A model generated the notes under the pieces. It did not search any database, was not told where the DNA came from, and saw only the letters and a program-made list of their open reading frames with translations. The translations under genes were made by a program, and so were the position numbers. This document shows, in pieces, positions 52,920 through 64,000 of a stretch of DNA of 64,000 bases; positions within the stretch are counted from its first letter, which is position 1; each line of letters starts with the position of its first letter. The DNA comes from an uncultured Prevotellaceae bacterium (lineage in GTDB: Bacteria; Bacteroidota; Bacteroidia; Bacteroidales; Bacteroidaceae): NCBI GenBank assembly GCA_902800245.1, contig CADCDY010000007.1:1-64000 (forward strand), given 5' to 3'.

Positions 52920-52927
52920 CAAAGGTA
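52920..52927 (-). promoter_or_regulatory. -7 box of the Sus operon
   Basis: Minus-strand TACCTTTG, 68 bp upstream of the SusC start. Confidence 0.7.
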
Positions 52928-52980
52928 AGAATTATTTCAGTTCGTTGATACTTTTTTTTAAATAAATACGTTATATAGTT

Positions 52981-52998
52981 AATGCAAACGTTTGCATT
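52981..52998. promoter_or_regulatory. LacI-family operator candidate
   Basis: AATGCAAACGTTTGCATT is a perfect 18-bp palindrome with a central CG, the hallmark of LacI-family operators; GT and AC two bases outside also match. It lies 54 bp upstream of the SusC -7 box and 54 bp upstream of the LacI-gene -7 box, in the middle of the 251-bp divergent region. It could control both operons. Confidence 0.75.
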
Positions 52999-53051
52999 GA
53001 CGTTTATTAATAAATATATAAGGTAAAGGTCCAACGAATGAAACTTTTCAA

Positions 53052-53059
53052 TAACTTTG
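53052..53059 (+). promoter_or_regulatory. -7 box of the LacI-MFS-malQ-GH97 operon
   Basis: TAACTTTG matches TAnnTTTG, 43 bp upstream of the start at 53103. Confidence 0.65.
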
Positions 53060-53102
53060 CACGCAGAAGCGTGCTAAAACGCAAAGTAATGCTGAAAACC
53101 TG

Positions 53103-54128
53103 ATGAAAGAAAAGACGCCATTGACAATGAAGGACATAGCCCGCGAGTTTGGAATTAGCGTGGCAACAGTGTCTCGTGCATTGAAGGATTCGCCCCGTAT
53201 ATCAGCAGAACGCAGGGCGGCCATCCAGCAGTATGCACGTGAGCATAACTTTACGCCCAACGTCATCGCTGAGTCATTGCGTTTTTCACGGGTACAGCCT
53301 ATCAAGGTGATAGGTGTCATTATTCCCGAGTTTACCCATTTTTACTTTATGTCTGTTTTGTCTGGCATTGAAGAAGAGGCACTGGCTCGCGGCTATCGCA
53401 TCATGGTGGCACAGAGTGATGAGAAATATGAGCGTGAGGTACGTATCTGCCAGTCATTCTATGAGAATAAGGTATGTGGTATCATTGTTTCGCAGGCAAA
53501 GGATACACAGAAATACGACCACTTCCAGAAACTGATGGACGCAGGTGTCCCGCTGGTATTCTATGATAGAATATGTACGGGCGTGAATGCCAGCCGTGTG
53601 GTAGTCGACGACTACATGGGTGCATTCAATGCTGTTACCTATTTGATAGAAACAGGATGCAAGCGCATTGCCTTTTATGGGTCGGCTCCCACTATGGAGA
53701 TTTCTAAAAACCGTTTTAATGGTTACAAGGATGCCTTGTTGAAACATGGGTTGGAATATGACGAGAGCATTACCCGTATTTGTGATAACCGTGCTGATGC
53801 TGAGGCGATTACGCCAGAATTGTTGCAACAAGAAACTCGACCTGACGGATTCTTTGCCGTCAACGACGATACGGCTATCGGTATCTTGTATACAGCAAAG
53901 CGTATGGGTTTGAAGGTGCCACAGGATGTTTCAATCTGTGGTTTTACCAATGGACAGCGTGCTGTGGCCTGTGACCCGATGCTGACTACTGTTGAACAAC
54001 GGGGTATCAAGGTTGGTGAAGAGGCAGCAGACATCCTAATAAGTCATGTGGAGGGAACTATTCCTTTGGATAAGGCTGAGCGTCGTATCGTTCGTACCAG
54101 ACTGATTATTAGAGGAACAACAAAATGA
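53103..54128 (+). CDS. LacI-family transcriptional regulator
   Basis: 341 residues. The N-terminal HTH reads TMKDIAREFGISVATVSRALKDSPRIS, followed by the hinge region (REHNFTPNVIAESL). The effector domain (about 65-335) is of periplasmic-binding-protein type, with VIGVIIPEFTHFYFMSVLSGIEEEA and FFAVNDDTAIGILYTAKRMGLKVPQDVSICGF. It binds a palindromic operator, most likely the one at 52981-52998, in response to a sugar. It is the first gene of the rightward operon and lies divergent from SusC, so it is the obvious regulator of the starch locus in place of a SusR-type sensor. Confidence 0.9.
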   Translation: MKEKTPLTMKDIAREFGISVATVSRALKDSPRISAERRAAIQQYAREHNFTPNVIAESLRFSRVQPIKVIGVIIPEFTHFYFMSVLSGIEEEALARGYRIMVAQSDEKYEREVRICQSFYENKVCGIIVSQAKDTQKYDHFQKLMDAGVPLVFYDRICTGVNASRVVVDDYMGAFNAVTYLIETGCKRIAFYGSAPTMEISKNRFNGYKDALLKHGLEYDESITRICDNRADAEAITPELLQQETRPDGFFAVNDDTAIGILYTAKRMGLKVPQDVSICGFTNGQRAVACDPMLTTVEQRGIKVGEEAADILISHVEGTIPLDKAERRIVRTRLIIRGTTK

Positions 54129-54136
54129 TATAAGAT

Positions 54137-55453
54137 ATGAAACAAAAACCTAATTTACCGTTTTGGAGCCTCTGGAACCTGAGTTTCGGTTTCTTTGGTG
54201 TTCAGATTGCATATGCCTTGCAGTCTGCCAACATTTCTCGTATTTTTGCTACGTTGGGCGCAGATCCACACAACTTGAGCTACTTCTGGATACTGCCCCC
54301 GTTGATGGGTATCTTGGTACAGCCCATTGTGGGAACGTTGAGTGACAAGACATGGACACGCTTCGGGCGTCGTATACCTTATTTATTTATAGGAGCCACG
54401 GTTGCCGTGTTGGTGATGTGTCTGCTGCCAAATGCTGGTTCGTTGGGACTGACGGTGGGTGCTGCCATGTTGTTCGGACTGATAGCTTTGATGTTCCTTG
54501 ATACCAGCATCAATATGGCCATGCAACCATTCAAGATGCTGGTAGGCGATATGGTCAATGAAGAACAGAAGGCCAAGGCCTACTCTATCCAGTCGTTCCT
54601 CTGTAATGCTGGTTCGGTGGCAGGCTATTTGTTCCCGTTTATCTTTACCTTTATTGGTATTAGCAATGTGGCTGAAAAAGGTGTGGTTCCCGACAGTGTC
54701 ATCTGGTCGTTCTATATCGGTGCTGCTATTCTGATTGGCTGTGTGGTTTATACTACGTCGAAGGTCAAGGAGTGGAATCCACAGGAATATAACGAATACA
54801 ATCCTGTATCAGAGGAGAAAGAAGAGAGTGCCAACTGGATTACTCTCCTGAAGAATGCTCCTTCTACCTTCTGGAAGGTTGGACTGGTGCAGTTCTTCTG
54901 CTGGGCAGCATTCCTGTATATGTGGAACTATACGACGGGTGCTATTGCTGAAACAGTATGGAACACGACCGATCCTGCTAGTGAAGACTTCCAGGCAGCA
55001 GGTAACTGGGTGGGCGTACTCTTTGCTGTGCAGGCTGTAGGTTCTGTCGTTTGGGCGACTCTGCTGCCTCAGTTTAAGAACACGAAGGTGGCCTATGCGG
55101 TAAGCCTCCTGTTGGGTGCTGTTGGTTTTGCAATGGTGCCATTCCTACATGACCAGTATCTGCAGTTCATTCCGTTCCTGCTCATTGGCTGTGCGTGGGC
55201 CGCTATGCTGGCCATGCCGTTTACGTTTGTCACCAACGCACTGCAGGGCTATGGTCACATGGGAGCCTATCTGGGTTTGTTCAACGGAACCATCTGTATT
55301 CCGCAGATTGTTGCAGCCCTTTGCGGTGGTGTCGTCCTCTCGCTGATAGGCAGTCATCAGTCATCTATGATGCTGGTGGCAGCAGTCCTATTGGTAGTTG
55401 GTGGAACTTGTGTGACAGTGATTAAAGAGCATAAAGTGCAATCGGTTGCATAA
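54137..55453 (+). CDS. MFS sugar transporter, maltose/SLC45-like
   Basis: 438 residues with 12 predicted membrane helices. LSFGFFGVQIAYALQSANISRIFATLGAD is the start typical of the glycoside-pentoside-hexuronide/SLC45-like maltose carriers in Bacteroidota. VGTLSDKTWTRFGRRIPYLFIGA carries the family's loop signature. The protein moves maltose or maltooligosaccharides across the inner membrane with cations. It is eight bp after the regulator and 39 bp before malQ. Direction and cation are not assigned. Confidence 0.85.
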   Translation: MKQKPNLPFWSLWNLSFGFFGVQIAYALQSANISRIFATLGADPHNLSYFWILPPLMGILVQPIVGTLSDKTWTRFGRRIPYLFIGATVAVLVMCLLPNAGSLGLTVGAAMLFGLIALMFLDTSINMAMQPFKMLVGDMVNEEQKAKAYSIQSFLCNAGSVAGYLFPFIFTFIGISNVAEKGVVPDSVIWSFYIGAAILIGCVVYTTSKVKEWNPQEYNEYNPVSEEKEESANWITLLKNAPSTFWKVGLVQFFCWAAFLYMWNYTTGAIAETVWNTTDPASEDFQAAGNWVGVLFAVQAVGSVVWATLLPQFKNTKVAYAVSLLLGAVGFAMVPFLHDQYLQFIPFLLIGCAWAAMLAMPFTFVTNALQGYGHMGAYLGLFNGTICIPQIVAALCGGVVLSLIGSHQSSMMLVAAVLLVVGGTCVTVIKEHKVQSVA

Positions 55454-55492
55454 AAGGATTCGACATAGTTAACAATTAAAGATAATACGCTT

Positions 55493-57919
55493 ATGAAAAT
55501 CTTATTTAATGTAGAATACCACACCACTTTTGGCGAGAATTTGGTGTTAAATATTTTGCCCGAGAAAGAAGGCGGTAAAGTGTCGCAGTACAAGATGACG
55601 ACGCTCGATGGTGAACACTGGTTTGTAGAAATAAGAAAAGAAACAAAACCAAGTTCGTTCATTGACTATTATTATAGTCTTATGCGTGGCGACCAAGAAG
55701 CCCGCCATGAGTGGATGGTAGAACCCCATCGTTTGGAATTTGCTGCTACAAAGGCAGTGCGTTATGTGGTTTATGACCATTGGATTGACATTCCTGAGGA
55801 TGCCTACATGTATAGTTCAGCCTTTACGGAATGTGTGGCAGCTCGCAAGCGTGCGCTTAGCACAAAGTCAGAATATCAGCGTACTATCCGTCTGAAGGTG
55901 CGTGCACCACAGTTGAGAATGGGTGAAAAACTCGCCATTGTGGGCGAGCCGGAATCGTTAGGTGCATGGAATCCCTTAAAGGCGATTGTCATGGATGAGC
56001 ATGAATATAATGAATGGGCAGTCTCATTGGATGCCTCACGACTGCCTTTTGGTCGTTTTGAATTTAAGTTCATGATCATTGGCAACGAGACCGATTCTCC
56101 GATGTGGGAACCTGGTGCTAACCGCTCTATCGAAATCCCAGAGTTGAATGCCAACGAAGTGGTGGTTTATGAATTGCCTCAGGCCTATTTCCCCATTTAT
56201 CCTTGGAAGGGTGCCGGTACGGTAGTGCCAATCTTCTCCTTGCGTAGTGAGGGCTCTTTCGGTGTAGGTGATTTCGGTGATTTGAAACTGATGATTGACT
56301 GGGTGTCGAAAACAGAACAGCGCTTCTTGCAGGTGTTACCTATTAATGATACCAATATCACTCATACTTGGCAGGACAGCTATCCCTATAACTCTATTAG
56401 CATCTATGCCCTGCATCCACAGTATACCGACTTCCGACAATTGCCAGAAATAAAAGATAAGGAGAAGAAAGAAAAATTCGAGCAGTTACGTCAGGAGTTG
56501 AACGCCTTGTCGCAGATTGACTACGAACGGATGTTTACCGCTAAGATGGACTATCTGCATGAGTTGTTTGCACAGGAGTGGGCTACGGTGAAACGCCGCG
56601 TTTCTTACAAGGAGTTCTTTGAAGAAAACAAAGCGTGGCTCGCACCTTATGCTGAGTTCTGCTACTATCGTGACCTCTATGGCACAGCAACCTTCTCTGA
56701 ATGGCCTAAGCCGCAGGCAAAGCCAGATAAGAACATAACCGATTTTTGGTGTTATGTCCAGTATAACCTTGATCAGCAGATGCGTTCTGCCCACGATTAT
56801 GCCCGCAAGCATCGTGTTGTCCTCAAAGGTGATATCCCCATCGGCATTAGCCGTGATGGTGTTGAAGCCTGGGTTGAACCAAAGTATTTCAATCTCAACG
56901 GACAGGCAGGTGCACCGCCCGATCCATTCTCGGCCGATGGTCAGAATTGGGGCTTCCCCACTTACAACTGGGACGAGATGCTGAAGGACGGCTGTTCGTG
57001 GTGGGTACGCCGTTTCCGCAAGATGGCACAGTATTTTGATGCTTATCGCATTGATCACGTACTGGGCTTCTTCCGTATCTGGGAGATTCCTGTTCCTGAG
57101 AAATCCGGTCTTGAGGGACAGTTTGCTCCTGCATTGGGTTTAAGCCGTGAAGAGATAGAGAGTTATGGCATTGTAGGCCACGAGGACCTCTTCTTGGTCG
57201 ATCACAAACGCAAGGACCGCTGGCATCCACGCATCGCCGTGCAGTATCAGGCTCCTTACGAGAAATTGGACGAAGGAGAGAAGTACAACTTCAACCGACT
57301 CTACAACGATTATTTCTACCGTCGTAACAACCAGTTCTGGTATCAGGAGGCCATGAAGAAGTTGCCTCGTCTGACACAGGCTACCCGTATGCTTTGTTGT
57401 GCCGAGGACCTCGGTATGGTACCCGACTGTGTGCCTTGGGTGATGAACGAACTGCGCATCCTCTCACTCGAAATCCAGACAATGCCGAAAGACCCCAATG
57501 TCCGGTTTGGCAAATTGTCGCACAATCCCTACCGCTCGGTATGTACCTTCTCCACTCACGACATGCCGACACTGCGCCAGTGGTGGGACGAGGACAATGA
57601 ACAGACTCAGGCCTACTATAATGGTCCGTTGCGTCGCGGCGGTGATGCACCTCATCCACTGCCAGGGTGGCTGGCAAAGGACATCTTAAGTCGTCAGCTC
57701 ACCTCGCCCTCTATGCTGTGTCTGCTGTCGCTGCAGGACTGGCTGTCTATCGACGAACGTCTGCGCCTGCCGGACCAGAATGCTGAGCGTATCAATATCC
57801 CAGCGAATCCCCGCCACTATTGGCGCTATCGTATGCACCTCACCATCGAACAACTGATGAAGGAGGATGACTTCAATGACACAATCAAGACATTAATAAT
57901 TCAAAGTGGACGAAAATAA
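55493..57919 (+). CDS. malQ: 4-alpha-glucanotransferase (amylomaltase), GH77 with CBM20 pair
   Basis: 808 residues. Two N-terminal starch-binding domains of CBM20 type (about 1-110 and 120-225; RTIRLKVRAPQLRMGEKLAIVGEPESLGAWNPLKA marks the second) precede the GH77 barrel (about 240-795). The nucleophile Asp is in YFDAYRIDHVLGFFR, the acid Glu in MLCCAEDLGMVPDCV, and the third Asp in FSTHDMPTLRQWWDE. The enzyme transfers alpha-1,4-glucan segments in the cytoplasm and helps degrade maltose. Bacteroidota members are often longer (about 870-900 residues), so this copy is a little short but shows no gap in the active site. Confidence 0.9.
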   Translation: MKILFNVEYHTTFGENLVLNILPEKEGGKVSQYKMTTLDGEHWFVEIRKETKPSSFIDYYYSLMRGDQEARHEWMVEPHRLEFAATKAVRYVVYDHWIDIPEDAYMYSSAFTECVAARKRALSTKSEYQRTIRLKVRAPQLRMGEKLAIVGEPESLGAWNPLKAIVMDEHEYNEWAVSLDASRLPFGRFEFKFMIIGNETDSPMWEPGANRSIEIPELNANEVVVYELPQAYFPIYPWKGAGTVVPIFSLRSEGSFGVGDFGDLKLMIDWVSKTEQRFLQVLPINDTNITHTWQDSYPYNSISIYALHPQYTDFRQLPEIKDKEKKEKFEQLRQELNALSQIDYERMFTAKMDYLHELFAQEWATVKRRVSYKEFFEENKAWLAPYAEFCYYRDLYGTATFSEWPKPQAKPDKNITDFWCYVQYNLDQQMRSAHDYARKHRVVLKGDIPIGISRDGVEAWVEPKYFNLNGQAGAPPDPFSADGQNWGFPTYNWDEMLKDGCSWWVRRFRKMAQYFDAYRIDHVLGFFRIWEIPVPEKSGLEGQFAPALGLSREEIESYGIVGHEDLFLVDHKRKDRWHPRIAVQYQAPYEKLDEGEKYNFNRLYNDYFYRRNNQFWYQEAMKKLPRLTQATRMLCCAEDLGMVPDCVPWVMNELRILSLEIQTMPKDPNVRFGKLSHNPYRSVCTFSTHDMPTLRQWWDEDNEQTQAYYNGPLRRGGDAPHPLPGWLAKDILSRQLTSPSMLCLLSLQDWLSIDERLRLPDQNAERINIPANPRHYWRYRMHLTIEQLMKEDDFNDTIKTLIIQSGRK

Positions 57920-60217
<2,298 letters not shown>

Positions 60218-60223
60218 TCGCTG

Positions 60224-61973
60224 ATGCCAACCGCAGGTGCCATACAGGCTCTCCAACAACAACGCCTCTTGCTCCAGCTGGAATACCAGACGGAGAAAGA
60301 GGCTTACCGCCAAAGAGCTACTATAATTCACTTAATCAACTGGCGTTGGAAGTTCATCGGACCAAAGACACAGACATTGAACACAATTTCGAGTTCGGGC
60401 GTCCGGTCGTATTCTTCTCTAGTGAATCTAGCGACTCTGGAGAAACCACCATTCGTTATTTCCGCTTCACGGGTGTGGTGAGCTATGTCGATGGTGACCG
60501 CATGGTGGTGACGTTGCCCGATAATGCACAGATTATCGACCTGCAAGGGGCGGATAATGTCGGCATCCAACTGTCGTTCGACGAGACGAGTTATCGGCTG
60601 ATGATGGAGGCGTTGGATCGTGTCATTCGAGGTAAGGGCCGCTTGGGCTATCTGCGCGATCTCTTTCATTCAAAGAGTCAGAAACCAGAGACCTTTACGT
60701 TCCAGCCTATGCATTTCCCTTATCTGAATGCGACACAGGAACAGGCTGTCAACGAAGTGCTCCGAGCCAAGGATGTAGCTATCGTTCATGGTCCCCCAGG
60801 CACGGGAAAGACGACAACACTCGTTGAGGCCATCCGTGAAACACTGATGCGCGAGAATCAAGTGCTGGTCTGTGCACAGAGCAATATGGCGGTCGATTGG
60901 ATATCCGAAAAACTGGTCGATCGTGGCATCAACGTCTTACGTATCGGTAACCCCACGCATGTCAACGACAAGATGCTGTCGTTTACATACGAACGCCGTT
61001 TCGAGGCTCATCCCGACTATCCCCAACTATGGGCCCTACGCAAAGCCATCCGCGACCTAAAGAGCCACCGTTCCCGTCGAGCCACCGACGGATACCACCA
61101 AAAACTGGAAAGCCTGAAGAGCCGTGCTACTGAATTGGAAATCCGTATCAATAGCGAACTCTTTGGCGAGGCGCGTGTCATTGCTTCGACATTGGTGGGT
61201 TCTGCTAACCGTCTGCTCGATGGTCAGAAATTCGGATCTTTGTTTATCGATGAGGCTGCCCAGGCGTTGGAGGCTGCCTGCTGGATTCCCATGCGACGCG
61301 TTAGTCGTGTGATACTTGCTGGTGACCATTGTCAACTGCCGCCTACCGTCAAGAGTATTGCTGCCATGAAGGCTGGTTTGGGCAAGACACTGATGGAACG
61401 TATTGTCGAGACACATCCGGAGGCTGTTACCCTGCTGTGTATCCAGTATCGCATGAACGATGACATCATGCGCTTTTCCTCCGACTACTTTTATCATGGT
61501 CAGGTGGAAAGTGCTCCTGAGGTGAAGTTCCGGGGCATCCTCGACCTCGACACCCCCATGGAGTGGATAGATACTTCTGAATATGCGGAATTATCTGAGG
61601 ATTCAGAGGGCGAAGACCTTTCTTTCAAGGAGGAATTCGTGGGCGAGAGTTATGGTCGTATCAACAAGGCTGAGGGTCTGCTCACCATGCATGTCCTGCA
61701 ACAGTATTTCGATATTTCAAACCCTTCCGTCGACTCATTAGTATCAATACTGTTGATGGTTTTCAGGGACAAGAACGCGACATAATCGTCATATCTATGG
61801 TACGTTCCAATGACGAAGGGCAGATTGGCTTCCTTCGGGATTTGCGTCGCATGAATGTAGCCATCACCCGAGCCCGTATGAAAGTCATCATTCTGGGCAA
61901 CCGTCAAACGATGACGCGCCATCCTTTCTACCGCCAGTTATGGCAGTATTGTTACAATTTTCGAACAACTTAA
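60224..61973 (+). pseudogene. Superfamily 1 helicase-like ATPase, broken by two internal deletions
   Basis: The remains of one long reading frame, in three frames. Residues from 60224 read QRLLLQLEYQTEKEAYRQ. At about 60315 the frame changes to YYNSLNQLALEVHRTKDTDIEHNFEFGRP and stays intact for more than 450 residues, with Walker A HGPPGTGKTTTLVE, SNMAVDWISEKL, DEAAQALEAACWIP and GDHCQLPPTV. At about 61714 it changes again to FKPFRRLISINTVDGFQGQERDIIV and ends MNVAITRARMKVI, TAA at 61971. Each junction also lacks residues seen in relatives (roughly 25 and 37), so these are deletions, not single-base slips. The gene lies six bp after the GH97 gene and 11 bp before GH115. Confidence 0.8.
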
Positions 61974-61984
61974 AAAGATAAAAT

Positions 61985-64000
61985 ATGAAGAAACTATCAT
62001 TAATCATTACCGCTGTTTTACTGTCAGTATTTGTCCGTGCGACAGAATCATTTGTTCTTTTCCAGCCGTCTGCTGATGCCTTGCCGTTACGGGGTGTAAC
62101 GATTGGTTTTTCTGCTCAAGAACACGCTTGTGTGCAACGTGCAGCAGCGTCCCTGCAAGCTGACTTTGAACACGTGACGGGTGTTCGTCCCTCTACGTCC
62201 GACGAACCGACTATCCTTATTGGTACCGTGGGTGTCAATAAGCAGATTGACCAGTGGGTAAAACAGGGTGTGCTACGCGACCTGAAGGGAAAGACCGAGA
62301 AATATATCTTAAAGACCATCGGCAACCAGTTGGTGATTGCTGGTAGCGATAAACGTGGCACCATATTTGGTATCTACGAACTGTCTCAACAGATAGGTGT
62401 CTCGCCTTGGTATTGGTGGGCCGACGTGCCAGTCGTAAAACATACAAATCTTTATGTCAAGAAAGGCGAATATACCGATGGCGAGCCTCAGGTGCGTTAT
62501 CGTGGTCTGTTTCTCAATGATGAGGCTCCATGTCTGACGACTTGGGTGAAAAACACCTTTGGCACCAACTATGGCGACCATCGTTTCTATGAGAAGGTCT
62601 TTGAACTTATCCTACGCCTGAAAGGTAACTTCTTGTGGCCTGCCATGTGGGGATGGGCATTTTATGCCGATGATCCTGAGAACCTGAAGACTGCCGATGC
62701 GATGGGCGTCATCATAGGTACCAGTCACCACGAACCCATGGCTCGCAATCATCAGGAGTATGCCCGGCATCGTAAGGAGTGGGGTTCTTGGAACTATCAG
62801 AAAAACAAGGAGAACCTCGACCGTTTCTTCCGTGAAGGTATCGAACGAATGAAAGGTACTGATGATATTGTGACCATCGGCATGCGTGGCGACGGTGACG
62901 AAGCAATGAGCGAGGATGCTGATACCAAACTGTTGCAGACCATCGTCGAAAACCAGCGGAAGATCATCAAGCAGGTGACAGGACGACCAGCCAAGGAGAC
63001 ACCACAGGTGTGGGCATTATATAAAGAGGTCCTTGACTACTATGACAAGGGCATGCGTGTGCCCGACGACGTACTCATCCTGCTCTGTGACGACAACTGG
63101 GGCAACGTGCGCCGTGTTCCGAATGCCAAGGAGCGTCAGCATCCTGGAGGTTGGGGACTATATTACCACGTTGATTATGTGGGAGCACCCCGTAATTCGA
63201 AGTGGCTTAACGTGACACCCTCACAGAATATGTGGGAACAGTTGACCTTGGCTGCTGACTACGGTTTGGACCGTATGTGGATTCTGAATGTTGGCGACTT
63301 GAAGCCCATGGAATACCCCATCACGCTCTTCATGGATATGGCATGGAACCCCCGTTCTGTCAGTCGCGATGTCATCGCGACACACACGCTTCCCTTCTGT
63401 CGTCAGCAGTTTGGTGACGAGCAGGCCGCAGAGGCTGCACGCATCCTGAACCTGTGCTGCAAGTATGCGGGACGTACGACGGCAGAGATGATGGACGCCC
63501 GTACATATAATGTTGCAACAGGCGAATGGCGTCGGGTGGCTGATGATTATATGCGTCTGGAGGCTGAGGCTCTGCGCCAGTATCTGACACTCAAACCCGA
63601 ATACCGCGACGCCTATCAGCAGCTCATCCTCTTCCCCGTACAGGCTATGTCGAACCTCTATCAGATGTACTATGCTGTGGCTATGAACCGTTATCTAGCA
63701 CAGAAGAACCTGCCGGAGGCCAACGAGTGGGCACAACGGGCCCGTGAGGCTTTCCGCCGTGACTCGCTGCTCTGTGCGTCCTACAACCACGACATCGCTG
63801 GTGGCAAATGGAATGGTATGATGATACAGAAACACATTGGTTACCGTTCGTGGAACGACGATTTCCCAGCTGACCGCCTCCCCGAAGTAAAGACCGTGCC
63901 CGACGATTCGGTCGTCGGGAAATACACCTTTACCATGAACAACGGCTTTGTGTCTATGGAGGTCGAACATTACTATGATGCCACGCCTGCTGCGAACGCC
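61985..64000 (+). CDS. GH115 alpha-glucuronidase, partial
   Basis: 672 residues run to the right edge; the 3' end is missing. A signal peptide (1-19, ending VRATE) is followed by a domain with ILIGTVGVNKQID and GTIFGIYELSQQIGVSPWYWWADVPV, then the catalytic barrel: RYRGLFLNDEAPCLTTWVKN, LRLKGNFLWPAMWGWAF, GVIIGTSHHEPMARN and GMRGDGDEAMSEDADT. These are typical of GH115, which removes 4-O-methylglucuronic acid from xylan. The full family length is about 820-980 residues. It is 11 bp after the helicase pseudogene and has no promoter of its own that I can see, so it may be read from the GH97 transcript. Confidence 0.85.
   Translation, partial: MKKLSLIITAVLLSVFVRATESFVLFQPSADALPLRGVTIGFSAQEHACVQRAAASLQADFEHVTGVRPSTSDEPTILIGTVGVNKQIDQWVKQGVLRDLKGKTEKYILKTIGNQLVIAGSDKRGTIFGIYELSQQIGVSPWYWWADVPVVKHTNLYVKKGEYTDGEPQVRYRGLFLNDEAPCLTTWVKNTFGTNYGDHRFYEKVFELILRLKGNFLWPAMWGWAFYADDPENLKTADAMGVIIGTSHHEPMARNHQEYARHRKEWGSWNYQKNKENLDRFFREGIERMKGTDDIVTIGMRGDGDEAMSEDADTKLLQTIVENQRKIIKQVTGRPAKETPQVWALYKEVLDYYDKGMRVPDDVLILLCDDNWGNVRRVPNAKERQHPGGWGLYYHVDYVGAPRNSKWLNVTPSQNMWEQLTLAADYGLDRMWILNVGDLKPMEYPITLFMDMAWNPRSVSRDVIATHTLPFCRQQFGDEQAAEAARILNLCCKYAGRTTAEMMDARTYNVATGEWRRVADDYMRLEAEALRQYLTLKPEYRDAYQQLILFPVQAMSNLYQMYYAVAMNRYLAQKNLPEANEWAQRAREAFRRDSLLCASYNHDIAGGKWNGMMIQKHIGYRSWNDDFPADRLPEVKTVPDDSVVGKYTFTMNNGFVSMEVEHYYDATPAANA

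Overview
The window comes from a Bacteroidota genome, most likely order Bacteroidales and family Prevotellaceae (Prevotella sensu lato). Reasons: many genes follow the Bacteroidota -7 box TAnnTTTG, in four cases with a TTTG box exactly 20 bp upstream; Shine-Dalgarno sites are scarce; there is a SusC/SusD/SusE/SusF locus; lipoprotein and type IX-like C-terminal tails are common; and there are S46 and M16 peptidases and many glycoside hydrolases. No rRNA, tRNA, CRISPR array, insertion sequence or prophage was recognised. The window opens inside a DMT transporter gene and closes inside a GH115 alpha-glucuronidase gene.

Layout. 1-6.9 kb: a lipoprotein, a long structured RNA leader ahead of two secreted proteins, a phased repeat array, a fimbrillin-like lipoprotein with a 54-residue gene abutting it, and a membrane protein with an HTH-like N-terminus. 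7-10.3 kb: xanthine phosphoribosyltransferase, a peroxiredoxin (bcp) pseudogene, and an ECF sigma factor with a membrane partner. 10.3-15.1 kb: two GH43 enzymes, divergent from an apparently 5'-truncated murQ. 15.2-22.2 kb: a tight six-gene run (GH3-like adenylating enzyme, Ig-like lipoprotein, DUF3108 protein, PD-(D/E)XK protein, BtuD/FecE-like ATPase, CobD-like aminotransferase). 22.7-29.2 kb: a DUF4842/LruC-type lipoprotein, an SpmA-SpmB-type membrane protein, a flippase and an S46 peptidase. 29.3-34.5 kb, minus strand: split transketolase, FGGY kinase and DEAD-box helicase. 34.6-43.6 kb: carboxylesterase, M16 peptidase, phosphoglycerate mutase, alpha/beta hydrolase, sialate O-acetylesterase and NUDIX hydrolase. 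44-60.2 kb: a starch/maltooligosaccharide locus. 60.2-64 kb: a helicase pseudogene and GH115.

In the starch locus SusC/D/E/F (plus an OmpA-like protein) run leftward. A LacI regulator, an MFS transporter, 4-alpha-glucanotransferase and a SusB-like GH97 run rightward. A perfect 18-bp palindrome typical of LacI operators lies between the divergent promoters. The inferred flow is glucan binding and import by SusCDEF, hydrolysis by GH97, inner-membrane uptake by the MFS carrier and cytoplasmic processing by MalQ.

Most unusual signals: a ~420-nt structured leader ending in a terminator-like hairpin just before a start codon; three intergenic arrays with 21-22 bp periodicity; internal deletions in bcp and a superfamily 1 helicase plus a likely 5' loss in murQ; a palindromic motif shared inside two unrelated coding sequences; and a TCTAGA 9-bp minisatellite encoding a Ser-Arg tail. 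All function calls rest on reading motifs by eye; no database search was run.
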